64,000 nt of DNA, from assembly GCA_024362935.1 (NCBI GenBank), contig JANCRA010000010.1:7122501-7186500 (forward strand). The letters run 5' to 3'. Positions 26,801-38,900 of this stretch are shown piece after piece. The stretch comes from Setophaga petechia. Its lineage: Eukaryota > Chordata > Aves > Passeriformes > Parulidae. Within the stretch, counting starts at the first letter, position 1, and every line of letters begins with the position of its first letter. A program made the translations under genes and the position numbers. The notes under the pieces are model-generated. The model was not told where the DNA came from, ran no database searches, and saw only the letters and a list, made by a program, of their open reading frames with translations.

Positions 26801-28093
26801 AATGCTTAAGCATCTAACAGGAGAGAGACTCACACATGACATTGAGAGCCAACAGCACAAGCAATGCAAACTACAACTTGAGATGAACAAATAGAGATAA
26901 CCAGAGCTCCTGGAGAACTCAAGATTGTTTCCCCATAGGTATTTAGCAGGTGAAATAAATGTTCTGGACCACACAGCGTGCAGTAAGCCAAACCACAGAA
27001 CAAAAAGGAGAGATCTAGATCTGGAAGAAACAACTCAAACATGTTTGAAAGCCAAATTGTTCAGAGAGTTTAGTTCAGTGCCTGTCAACTGTATCTAGCA
27101 TGGGATTAAAAATAGGCAACAGGTGGGAGGGAAAGATGGAGAGAAACATAAAAGTTTTTACTTTTGTTGCCAGCTTTCACCTGTGTTTTGGTCATCCAGG
27201 GGACAGACCTTGATGGCCTGGATTTTGGGATACACATAGCATGAATGATTCTTCCTTCTCAAACAAACTAACAGATTGTATATAGAGTTCTGGATTATCA
27301 GAGATTTGAGTCTGCTTATGATTTTCTCAAGTGACAAACCCTAATTAAGTGTATTTAGAAGAATTATTTTCCTTTCATAATTCCTCAGTTAGCTCCTGTA
27401 ACTTCTGGAGAATTTTAACCCCTCTTTTGGGCATAGTTTACAGACAAATGTTCCTGCTCAAACAAACTATGGGAGAGTACATGGGAACACAGAGTTTACT
27501 GAAAAACACAGTAAAAAAACAAAAAGCATTAACATCATGAGTGCACTGATATGATACTGGAAATTCCTAGGTCTTGAAAATAGGAATTAAGTACTCTGGG
27601 GAAAAAAACAGTTGTGCTGCAACTTGGGAATCAAGCACTCCACATTTTAAGAGAATAAATAGTTCATGTATGAGCTCTGAGTGGCAGTGTCCTTGCTCAG
27701 ATGCAGTCCAGGGATGACAAGTTCAGCTGAGCTCCTAAATCAGTACATGTCTTCCTAGGAGCCATCTGCCAGGAACAGAAATGATGGATAAACCAGCCTT
27801 GATGGACTCCAGCTCCTCAGCAAAACCAATCAGTATCACCCTAAGCTTGGGGACTGGAGAGATGGATCATCCCTGCTGCATGGGGGGAGATGAAGGACAG
27901 GGCTGGTCCTGGGCTGCAGAGGCAGGGAGAGTCCCCAAAACATTTTAAGACTTTGGTCAAGGCCTTTTTAGTTTTTGTTTTTCTCTTCATCTTATTGTGA
28001 GGGCAGCTGGGCACTTTTTGTTTCAGAAGGAACAAAGCACCAACAACAGAAAAGCAGCTATTTGTATATTTTTTTAATCTTCCACCAGGTGCT

Positions 28094-28131
28094 GAGCTAT
28101 GTAAAATCATCAGAGCTATGTAAAATCATCA
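28094..28131. repeat. Perfect 19-bp tandem duplication
   Basis: The unit gagctatgtaaaatcatca is repeated exactly, at 28,094-28,112 and 28,113-28,131. Confidence 0.93.
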
Positions 28132-31100
28132 GATGGATCACTGGATTATGGTTCCTCTTTTACCAGGAAGCTGAAGGATGGTGCCTTCTGAGAAAACACT
28201 GAACAACTTTTCTGGAAGCTGACTGACAGTTTATTGTGTCTATTCCACGTGCACTATCTGAGGATCATATAAATATTTCAGAGTGGCATCAGAAAGATAA
28301 AGCTCTCTCTGAATACATGCAGTTTAACCTGTATAAGCACATACCTCTTTCAGATTGCTCCTCTCCCTTTGGAAACACATTTTTGAGCAACAGACAGTAA
28401 AAATACATTAAAATGCAGAAGTAGTTAACAGGTGGTTCCCGTGATCTGTGTACTTGTGTACACAACTCCAAATTAAATGATGACCTCTGTTACCCAAATG
28501 ACTCACTGAGAACAGCAATAACAGCCTCTGACATGCACTGCAGTCATGGGTGCCAGCAAACTCCACTGAAGCTGCTGAACCTCTCTGATTAGTAGATGTG
28601 GTTTTGGTTACTTACAAGTATGTCTAATTTTAATCATGACACTGAAGTTCCACAGACATTGCAGGTTTTCTGCCTCAAAGGCACAGAGGAGTTTTTAAGT
28701 TTCATCCCCCCCCAAAAAAATCAGCTCTTTATTAGGACATGGCTATAAATCACCTGGTATGTACTCTGAAGACACAGGTATAGCTGAGTCTATCTCTAAA
28801 ATATGAGATTAGTATCTTAAATAGATGAGAAACTTTTACTTTTCCTGTAACAATTCCCCTCTTTTAAAATGCAAATAATCCCACCTCAATGACACAGTGA
28901 AATTACCCTGAAAAAAATTTTACTTACTCTAATCACAAACACAGTGAACAAGAAAATTACTGACACTATCTTCAGAGCAGTTTAAACTAATAAACAGAAA
29001 AACTCCCCCCAAAATAAGATACCATTCCTGCTAAATTAAAGAGAAACAAAAAAACCCCAAGTTCCTCCTCTCTTTACACATTTAAGGAAGGTACTACACT
29101 ACTACAGCCAGCCTCAGTTCTAGTTTGCATATTGAGCCTCACTCAGGCACTTTCCAACATTTCAGAAACACATTTTTCTGGCTGGCAGTGGAAGACATGG
29201 TACACACACAGTGTCTGAAACTGGCATGATTCAGGTCCCATGGGTCTTTCCAGCATGCAATGAAATAAAATGATCTGTTCTACCAAGGGACAGGACAAAA
29301 TTTCTGTCCCACAGTATTCCTTCTTCCCAGTGACCTTGTTAGGCAATTATCTTCCCTTTAACGTGGAAAGCTGGCAGCTTGCCCCTTCAAATAGCTGCAT
29401 AATAAACTAAATTGCCTGCCAAGAGTACTTGCCTGTCATACCTGTCTTTCATACTTGGCAAAGATTTCACTCTGCCTTCTAAAGCTCTTGGATAGGGGCC
29501 GTGACCACGCCTAGGCAAGACAGAAACAGTCACATGACTGGGGGAGTATCTGGAATTTTTCCTTGAATACACAAGGTAGTCGATGAGTAATGCACCAACT
29601 CAAAAAAGTCACCAAGTTTGTCTTTCTTAGGGAGCCCAGAACACCAGTCTGTGCTTCCTACCTGCTTCTAGTGCAGGTTAATCACAAGAATTTCACTCTA
29701 CTCAGTTAAACTCTATTAACTCAAACAATAAAGATCAAAAGAAATACTTAGCAGACTCACTGTTAATCCCTTTTCCAGAACTTTCTTTGGAAGCATCTTC
29801 CTAGACAGAGGAGTTTTCTTCTAGGCAACTTACAACTTTCAAGACCCAGGCTGTGGTAAATCTAAGCCACAGTGACCAAGTCCTCCAGGACCAAGTGTTT
29901 GCATCTGGCAGGAAATTACATGACCACTAAATTAAATGACCACTAAAACTAAGAATCCACCTAAATGAGTCTTATAGCTTGAAAACTTCTGCTTTTCCAG
30001 ATAAACTGGGCAGAGCCACAAGAGAGAAGCTTTCCACATAGTAAATGAAGCAGCAGCCAAATGGAACTGCTTCATCCTTGCTCTCTGGAGCACTAACACT
30101 GAATCAAGAACAATTATTTTGAAATACTGCACGTGGCTGTCTACAAGGAGACAGATATTTTTGCATCTGCTATAGTTTATCACAACTAAATATCCTGAAT
30201 TTAGGCAGTAACTCAAATATGAAGGACAGAAACCAAGTCAAGGAAGAACCAACAAAGGAACCCTTATGTTTCAGGTGAAGCATCACCAGGAATCTTTTCC
30301 TTCTTCACAAAGAGCCAGCTTGGAAGCAGAAAGTAAAATTATTAAAGCCGTGCCCTCATAGAGAAGAGTCAGGATTTAGCAAAAAACCACAACTCTGCAA
30401 ATGAAGTAAAGCACGTGAATGCTTCACTAATCTAACAAAGCCCTTTTTCAATATGATTCCATAAAAAGTTATATTAGTCCCTGAAACTAATCAGACTGTG
30501 AATGTTTCCACAGGCACCAGGGAGGAAAAAACCCAAACCAAACAAAAACACAAACCAGAAACCCAGGATCAAAGCACACAGTAAAGCGTCAGGCATCAAA
30601 CTCTGGAGCCACAACAAAGGCTCCACAATCTAAAAAAGATTACATGGTTGCCATTTTGGAGTGTTTCTGCGAGGGAGAGATAAATGAGAACATGGTAAAG
30701 GTCCAAAATATACCAGCTGAATAAAACCCAATCTGTTACATTTTCCAAGACAGCACTCTGCTCCATGAGCTTTACTAGAAGCAGCACGGTGAGTGCAGCC
30801 AAACTCTCCCTGAACAGGAAAACCTCAGACCTGTGTATCAATGGCAAGAGGAGCCAAGGAGTGCAACAAAGACCCTTTCACACATGGCAAAATCTAACTA
30901 GGAGGGACAAACCAGCTACTGTAAAAGAACCAAAACTTCTATGCCCTAATATATTGCCAGAGGTGGGGTTTAATAGGAATACATTACTTTATTTGTATAA
31001 CTTTACACTTCACACTAATGTCATATCAGCTCTTTCAAAGTATTTCACCAAACAAAATAAGCATGAACTTTGAGAATCTCAGAGTACACACCTGCAGAAC

Positions 31101-34100
31101 TGTTTGATCACAGTACAGTTGCTCTGAATTTTACAGTTTTCACCCCTCTGTTGACTTTATAAAAAGTATTTTGAAAGGGAAAAACCTGCAGCTATGAGCA
31201 ACTTCTGAAAATCAGCTTGCTGTGCTACCCCCCTGCTTTGCTGCTACTGAACAGATCATTGGGAAGGTTAGTACCAAACTTCAGCAATTAAAAGGAAAAA
31301 AAATCTTTTAAGTTGCTGCTTTGAAGAGAGTCACACAAATTAATTACTGTGACAGATCCTGGGAACATCTGATTGCAAACTGCTGAGGACTTGACAGCAG
31401 CACATTGGATTCTGCTCAGAAGAAAAAAGAGGAAAAAACTCCAAATACTCCCATACCTTTACAAGATGACTGAGACAATTTTGAGCAAATACATTTTACC
31501 ACATCAAATGTTTTTCTCTGGAGTTTTATTATCCATTCCTAAATAAACTAGATACTAACACTGTACACATTTTCAGGGATCATCAATAAGGTTTTTTTTC
31601 TCCAAAACCAGGACACATGTAAAACCAGCTGTTTCCATATAACAAATTAAGGACAGTGAAAGATGATTTAATGACTGATCTCAGAAATTCATTAAATTGC
31701 CATCCACTGCTTCCTGCTAGAATTACTGCTGGGATTGGTTATTTGTTTTTAAAATGCGTTCTTCAGTGTTTCCTAGGAGCACCAGGGGAACTGCAATTCG
31801 TCTCTGAAAGGATTAAACTAAGAGGGAGAATCAAAGTAACCCAGTAAAGTTTCTTAAAATCAGTTTTTGCTGTTTGCTACTTATGTATCCTAAAATACAG
31901 GAAGCAAAGGTGAAGGCAGAGAGCAAGCTAAGAAACAGAAAATCAAAGCTTTTTTGAGTTTTATGAATTAAAAAGGTTTCACTGCAGAACTCTTTTGTAT
32001 AACATTCCTTTTATGAAATAAAGTATTGAACTGCATCTGCCTTTTTAGCAAAGCACAGAAAAGGCAGGGACAAGAAAGTAGAGCACAGGCACATAGAGTG
32101 AAAAGTGAAAGAATGAGTTTCAGTTCTGTGAAGTATGCTCTACTAGGACTGATGTCACCAGAATGCCAAAATGTGTTTTAAAGTACAGCATTTGAGGTCT
32201 GAAATTGATTTCTCTCTTTCTTAAGGCAATATTAAGATTTTATTTTCCTATTTTCACACTTTATCAACAAAAGATGGGGACTTTTTTTCAGTGTTTGAGA
32301 TCACATATAGCCCATATCCCTTAATGGGTGCAATGACACTGGTTAAAAGAATTGCAGCAGAAAGAAAAAAATATCAGCTTCATTAGCATTTTAATTAAAT
32401 GTGTTTTCTGGTTAAAATCAGGGAAATTTCATTCTTGAAGCACAATCTTGCAAGTGTGAAGCATGAATGTAATAATGCATTTATTTCTCTGTCAATGATC
32501 GTGCTACCAAGCCAGGTAAATTGTGGCCATACTGAAATCTTTGTAAACACAGCTACAGCAGAAGGAAAACTGGTTGTACTGCTTTCAATCTGGGTTTATT
32601 CAGACATTGTTCAAAGTCTAGTGAGCCCAAGTAACTCCAGCCACTATCTAATTCCTTCCTGATACGATGGGCTGTGCAGTATTGGAGGATGTGTGGGCAA
32701 AGTCCAACAGCAGCAGATAAACTTGGATGTGTTTGCAGCAGGCCAAGGCTCTGGGCAGGGTGAAGTACAGAGGTTTCTGGCTCTTGGTTGGGCTGTGAAG
32801 TAAATAAATCAGCATTTTGCTTTCCCTGCTGGGCTCCTCCAGCATTGCTAGCACAGGATGGAACTAACAGGATCAAATTCATCTGCAGTCCCCTCTCAGG
32901 CCCCTGGGCATCTCCCACCAGTGGAGATCCCTCAAGCAGCCCATGGCCACCTTCCTGCCACCCTTTCTACTGACCTACAAAGAATGCAGTGTTAGAACAC
33001 ACAACCAAACATCTGTTTCAAAGTAAAAGCTCATATTCTTATTGCTTTCTTAGTATTTAGCAACACCTGAAAAGAAAGAGCACTAACATTGTTCTCCAAA
33101 AGGCCAGAACTTGGACAACTTCAACATATAAGTGATGTGGGAATGGGCTTAGAAATGTGTTTATGAAATGCACAGTCAGAGACAATGAACCTCTGAATTT
33201 CAGGATCCACACTGAAGGAACAGAAGCAAGCAGCCTACTTCCTCTTAATATGCTGCTTGCTGGGGATTACTCATTACTTGTTTGCATTATTACTTATTTG
33301 TAGATGTTATTACTGCTCAGCTGAATATTTTTATTATTGATGAATGCCATATGCACCTGATATCACACAGCACTACACATTTGAAAAGAAAAGAGCAATT
33401 GTAGTGTTTGAGTTTTTGGGGAGATGCAGCTAATGGAAAAATGGTGTCAAAGTCTTTCAGCCAACCCTCTCCACCTCCAGCTATCAAAGACAAGCTGAAC
33501 ACAAACTACACAGGTGCTAATTCTCTATAGCATGGGAATATTGAGAAAAGTTTAACAGAAAATGCTGCAATCTCCCATTCTTTGATCTACAACCTGGGAC
33601 CCCAGCTTGTGGATGAATCAAACACAAGAGGGGCTTCCCATAGCTTCTGTCCTCCATTTCACCACACCTAATCTCCAACAGGAAAAGATTCTGCTCACTG
33701 ATACTCAGAACACACCCTCCCAGCAATTTATCTGATCAAGCATTCAGAAGATTCAAAATGAGAAATTCTGTACAGTTGAGTGTGAAGATTCTCAAGCCCT
33801 GCCAACCACAACCTCAGGTAACTGTGAGGACAGTATGACTCTGCTGCCCTGGCTTTGTGCAAGTGCTTCCAGAGAGAAGCAGTCAGTATCAGAACATGGC
33901 TCCAACTGATACTGAGAGAGTCCAGCTGGAATCTTTGGAAAGATGAAATGGACCAAAAAACTTTTTCCAGCTTCTTTTCCCAGAGGAAAAAACCCTCTCT
34001 GTTACTCCACTTATTTTACCCCCATCTTATTAATATACCTGCACAGGCACAAAATACGTGAATTATACACTTAAAACCTAACTTTGAGGAAAAGAAATCT

Positions 34101-34488
34101 CTCAGAAACTTTATAATCATAAAGCCACAAAAATCCAGAGGAAAATTCACAAGTCTCAAGAGTATTTGCTTTTCCCTAGGATGTTGGCAGAACATCTCCC
34201 TCATCTTTGTTCCAGCTTTGATACAATATTGTGCAGAGTCAGTTAGATGGAAATTTCTCCAGTTTGCACCAGGAAGGGCTCGGGCTGTGCAAGGCCAGCA
34301 GTGGGTGTTGGTTTGCAGCACACAGAGCTGAGCTCAGCCCCACACTGCTGGATGGGAGCTGTGGCTGTGTCCCAGCTGGACAGCTCAGTGCTCAGCCTGT
34401 CAGGGACGGGGCAGGCAGCAAACCACGGGACACTGCCAGGACCTGCTGGGATGTCCCAACCAGGCACCCACTCCTGGGCTACTGCAAT

Positions 34489-34571
34489 AGGAAAAACAGG
34501 CCAAAAAAACCCTGAAAAAAACCACCACAACCAAATATCCAAACCTCCAAAACCAAACCCCTGAACAAACA
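34489..34571. repeat. A/C-rich low-complexity stretch
   Basis: Mostly A and C, with runs such as ccaaaaaaaccctgaaaaaa and ccaccacaacc. No fixed period. Confidence 0.8.
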
Positions 34572-34675
34572 CGAGTTTCACTACCCGTGATCTGGGCATG
34601 CAGCAAGCAAACAATTCCCCAAACCACTCAACTTGTCAGGGATCCAGCAGAAGCAGAACAATTGTGCTACCCAGT

Positions 34676-34755
34676 ACAACAGCACTGTCACTGCCTTACC
34701 TCTCCAGAGTCCCACACAACAGCACTGTCACTGCCTTACCTCTCCAGAGTCCCAC
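34676..34755. repeat. Perfect 40-bp tandem duplication
   Basis: Two copies of a 40-bp unit starting acaacagcactgtcactgcc lie head to tail with no mismatch (34,676-34,715 and 34,716-34,755). Perfect identity suggests a recent replication-slippage event. Confidence 0.93.
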
Positions 34756-35131
34756 ATCCAGCTGCAAACATCTCCCCCAGCTGCCCCTGCTTCCCTCCAC
34801 TGCCTCTCACCTTGAGCACAGGGAGCAGATGGAGCCACACTGGGGTATTTATCCACAGGCTTTAAAAGGCTTACACAGCACACACTGATGGCTGCAAAGT
34901 GGGGGTTTTTTGTAACTTTCCTAACAAATTACTTTGGGAGATTGAATGGTTAAGCAAGTAAAAAGTGGTATTAAGTGATCTCTGGCAAATAAGACCCTGA
35001 TCAGAAGAGCATTATGCATGCTGCTCTCCATGTACTGTGACTTCACCCACTAGAACTCCAAATAAGAGCTAAAGGACCACAAGAATAAAATCAAAATAAG
35101 AGAGACACAAACAGGCGAAATTTTAACTTAC

Positions 35132-35215
35132 CTTTAACTCTTGTTAGGCAGCAGGGTGCCCCTACCAACCAAAGCAGAATAGGTTCTTCCACCTTGGCCT
35201 GCTGGGACACCTTGC
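35132..35215 (-). other. Candidate untranslated PRKCD exon (84 nt)
   Basis: On the minus strand an AG acceptor (tttgctgtag) above 35,215 and a full-consensus donor (AAAG|gtaagtt) at 35,132 bound an 84-nt segment. It lacks any ATG, as suits a 5' leader exon. The acceptor's pyrimidine tract is weak. Perfect gtaagt donors also occur by chance in 34 kb, so this is only a candidate. Confidence 0.22.
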
Positions 35216-35889
35216 CTACAGCAAACGGTTTCAATTACATGAGTCTGGCATCCTTTTTTGTGCTTTTAAGGGGATAAAACACTAGATATGGCTGTCTTCC
35301 CTTTGAAGTATTTGAATGCTCAGTGTCTGAGAAGCATTAAGTGGTCAGCCCAGTTTGGAGAGCTGTTAATTCAAAACAGAGCCGTGTAACCCGCATGGTT
35401 TGTTTAAAGCAAACAAAGAAAACATCCCTCTGTTTGAGACTCACTCAAAACTTTTTTAGTATTAGGATCAGCTTTATTTACTGGAAAATAGAATGAAATA
35501 GCAGCAAGAAAACCAGATTTATTTAAAAAATTAAAAAACAAGGAATGAGAAGTACCCAAACCATAATACAAGTAAAGATTTTTTGCAGTCTAGAGTAGGA
35601 ATAATGCTAAAGCCCTTCCACAGCCCTCCAAACAAGATTTGCCATTTGGATGAAGTCTTAGAGAAAGTATTAAACCCTCCAGAAATCAAGCATGCCATCA
35701 CACATGATGTGTGTATCAAAATGTTTTAGAATAATTTAGAGCCTTTTCCTCACCATCTATAGAAGCATCATTTTCCAGCAAATGATATTCCAGAAATGGA
35801 CAGATAAAGGAACTGAAAATAAATGCAGGGGTTTTTTTTCCTACTGACTTGCATTAAAGTCATCACAGATGTTATTATAGAGTCTTGTA

Positions 35890-35975
35890 ACAAAAAAAAC
35901 CAAACCAAAACAACAATAAAAAACCAACCAATCAAAAAAAACCCACCCAAAACCCCCCAAAAAACCAAAAAACAA
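35890..35975. repeat. A/C-only low-complexity stretch
   Basis: About 86 bases almost entirely A and C, with only two T. On the minus strand, the presumed PRKCD sense, this is a G/T tract with runs such as TTGGGGGGTTTTGGGTGGG. Confidence 0.88.
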
Positions 35976-38900
35976 GTAATGACTCTCAAAGGAGTAATTT
36001 TCTGTTAGAGTGGGTCCCTTTGACAAAACTGAGATCATGCTATGTCATGACTTTCAGAGTACTTTTAACTTTGAAAAGTTTTCCATTTTAGGTTATTACA
36101 GATATAGAGTACTGCTGCTAAGCAAAATCAGTTTTGTTATCAACCAGACAAAGCTCAACTAGTTACTGCTCTGGTAATTAATTCCTTGTCATTTCACTTG
36201 GTCAGAAGGGGAAGAAAGGTTTCCTCCTGGATATTTTTCCATTTAGAGTCCTAAATCAGTTTGTAAGTTTCATCCATCAACCACAGAAGCAGCAGAACTC
36301 GTATCCACACAAGTGGCAAATCAGTTTATAAACATTTAGAATTACTGTGTTTGCACAAGCTTTTGTATTTAACTGCATCAGTTTAAGAGCAGACCTTAAG
36401 TGGACTGGCACATATGCTTAAACAAGGCTTAGCTATGATAAACTGACTCAGTCATTAAATACCTATATAAGAGCTCATTTTCTTCAGGGAAAAGATGGAT
36501 ATTAATTGCTAATTTAGCTATAATCAACATTATAGAAGATGAATGGCTAGTTCATGCCTAGGGGAAAAAACTCACTAAAATAAAAGACTTCCCCTGCTTT
36601 TTATGCTATATTAAGTATTGATCCACAAAATAAAGCACTGGGAAATCCTGGAAAAATCCTTTCATAATTTAAATATTTTCGGGGGAAAAAAAAAGTAAAA
36701 TTTGTCCTTCTTAAAGTACATTAAATTCTGCTCCTTGATCCAACAATAATTGCCAGTTTCACATTTGGTTTCAGCAGTGATATAGATACTGCTTGCAATT
36801 TTAGAAGAATAGATTTAACTTAATCTCTACTGTACTTAGAACTGCAGTATTTTATACATTAAAATATACTTATATTGCCATTAACACATACTAATGTTTT
36901 ACTCAGAACTGTTTACTAAATGCACTAATGTCCACTTTAGCCAGCACATGGGAGTTCAAGTACTGCTTGTTTTAATAACATATGCTTGAACTCAGCTGAG
37001 AGTAAGATATGCACCAACTCCATACAAGAAATGTGCATGAAAGTAATTTCCAGATAAAATTTGACCCTGTAAGGACACATATATTAGAGGCAAAACATAA
37101 AATACACATTAAATTTCAAATAATCAGTATTAAAGACTTTTTGACAAGATGAGCTTTTTAACAAGAGAAAGAAATGCTATTACATGTCACATTCAAAATC
37201 AAAATACAGCTCTGGGAAGGTGAACACTTTGCTGCAAGAAATCAGCAGCTCCCTGCTTCAAAGTTTTGAAAGAAGGCTTATGCAATGCAGAGTTCTAGAG
37301 ATGGAAAGATTGGGTTCACAGTTATTAACTGGTAAGAGAATAAGGAAATGAGTACAGAACAACACACAAAAAGTAGGAGATTGAAACTAAAAGCGGATTT
37401 TGCTCACAAGAGGTTTTTGTTCTTTTCTCCAGCTGCAAGATGCAAGACAAAAAGAACAGAATTCAACATAAGGAGAGACAATGAACAACTGGTTTATTTT
37501 GGCTTGCTCTCCTTAAATCCATATATATAAAAACTTTCAAGAAAATAAACATTTCTCTTTGCTTCAACTGCCACCCACTGGAAAAGGAAAGCAACATTAA
37601 TTCCAAATTGCAAGACCCAAAATAGGTCAGAAAATCAATCTGACAGACACTGGTACAGATTACATTAAAACCTTGGGATTGCCTTGAACACACTTAGTGA
37701 CACTGCAAGAAATCAGCAAGCTTGCAAATTAAACTGAAACAAAAACCAGGATACAGCAAAGAACCTGAGCTGCACTTCCTCTCTCCACCCTGGCCCCGGT
37801 GAGAGCATTTGGGTTGCATTACAGAAGTTTTTGGGGAGGAGCTCCTGAGGATGGAGCAGGAAGGGGGTTGGCAGCACAGGGTGTGACATGGACGAGCAGC
37901 ACTGCAGAGCCTGGCATCTCCCATCACTCTGGGCTGCCCCTGCCACGCTCCAGATCCCTGTCTACACACTCATGGTACTCCTCTTTCCCACCTGCTCTTG
38001 TTTTACAGCAGAAATCAATCAACTTCCTTGCTCAAATGGCAGTTTCAGCATTCTTGCTTTCCCTTGCCAGCAACCCCCATGTTCCCTTCAATGGACATGT
38101 GGGGTGTCTGTGGGGCAGATCCAACAACTTCATCTTTTGGGAAATGGAGCCACATGGAAAGGCTGAGTAAAAACCCATGTAGGCTGCAACAGAGCATTCT
38201 CACTTGCTTTGGACAAAACCTTTTCTAACTCTGGATAAAAGGAACCTGCACATAGACCTACAGCACGTCCCTAGGTCAGCCATGGGAGGTGCTGCACACC
38301 AAGGCTGCACTGCAGGTGCAGTGACAGCACTTTAACAGCTGCACTTGTGCCACAAACCCCAGCCTGGCCTGGAACTGACTGCTCTGCAGAGAGACAGCCC
38401 TGGGGAGCCTGTGCCCAGGCTGCCATGGCTCAGCCAAGGAAGGTAAAATGCCAGCTGAGACTACTGAGGGAATGAGACACACACGCCCTGACTTCCTGCA
38501 GAGAAAAACCAACCTCTGGTGAAATGAGACCAAATGGGGAGAATCAGATTCCAGAGGACCTCCAATAGTTAAGATGCTCTAAGGTGTATGTGCAACAGAA
38601 TAGATCCTCTGCAATTACAGAGGAACTGAGAGGTACAAATTGATTGCAGATTCACTCACTGTAAGGGTCCAAGAAAACTGGAGAAAGGAGAAGTCCTAAG
38701 AACCTCATACAAGCATGGCAGCAGTTAACAGAGACCTTTAAATTCTTGGCCCAAATAACACCTTTCTTCAAATGGCCTTTACTTTAAAAAAAGAAAAAAT
38801 CCACCAGGAAAAAATACCTAGTAATATTCCCTCATGACAGTTCTCTTCAGTTAATGTAAATGCGAGGAATCCCCAGTGGAATTACTTCACTGGACTTGCA

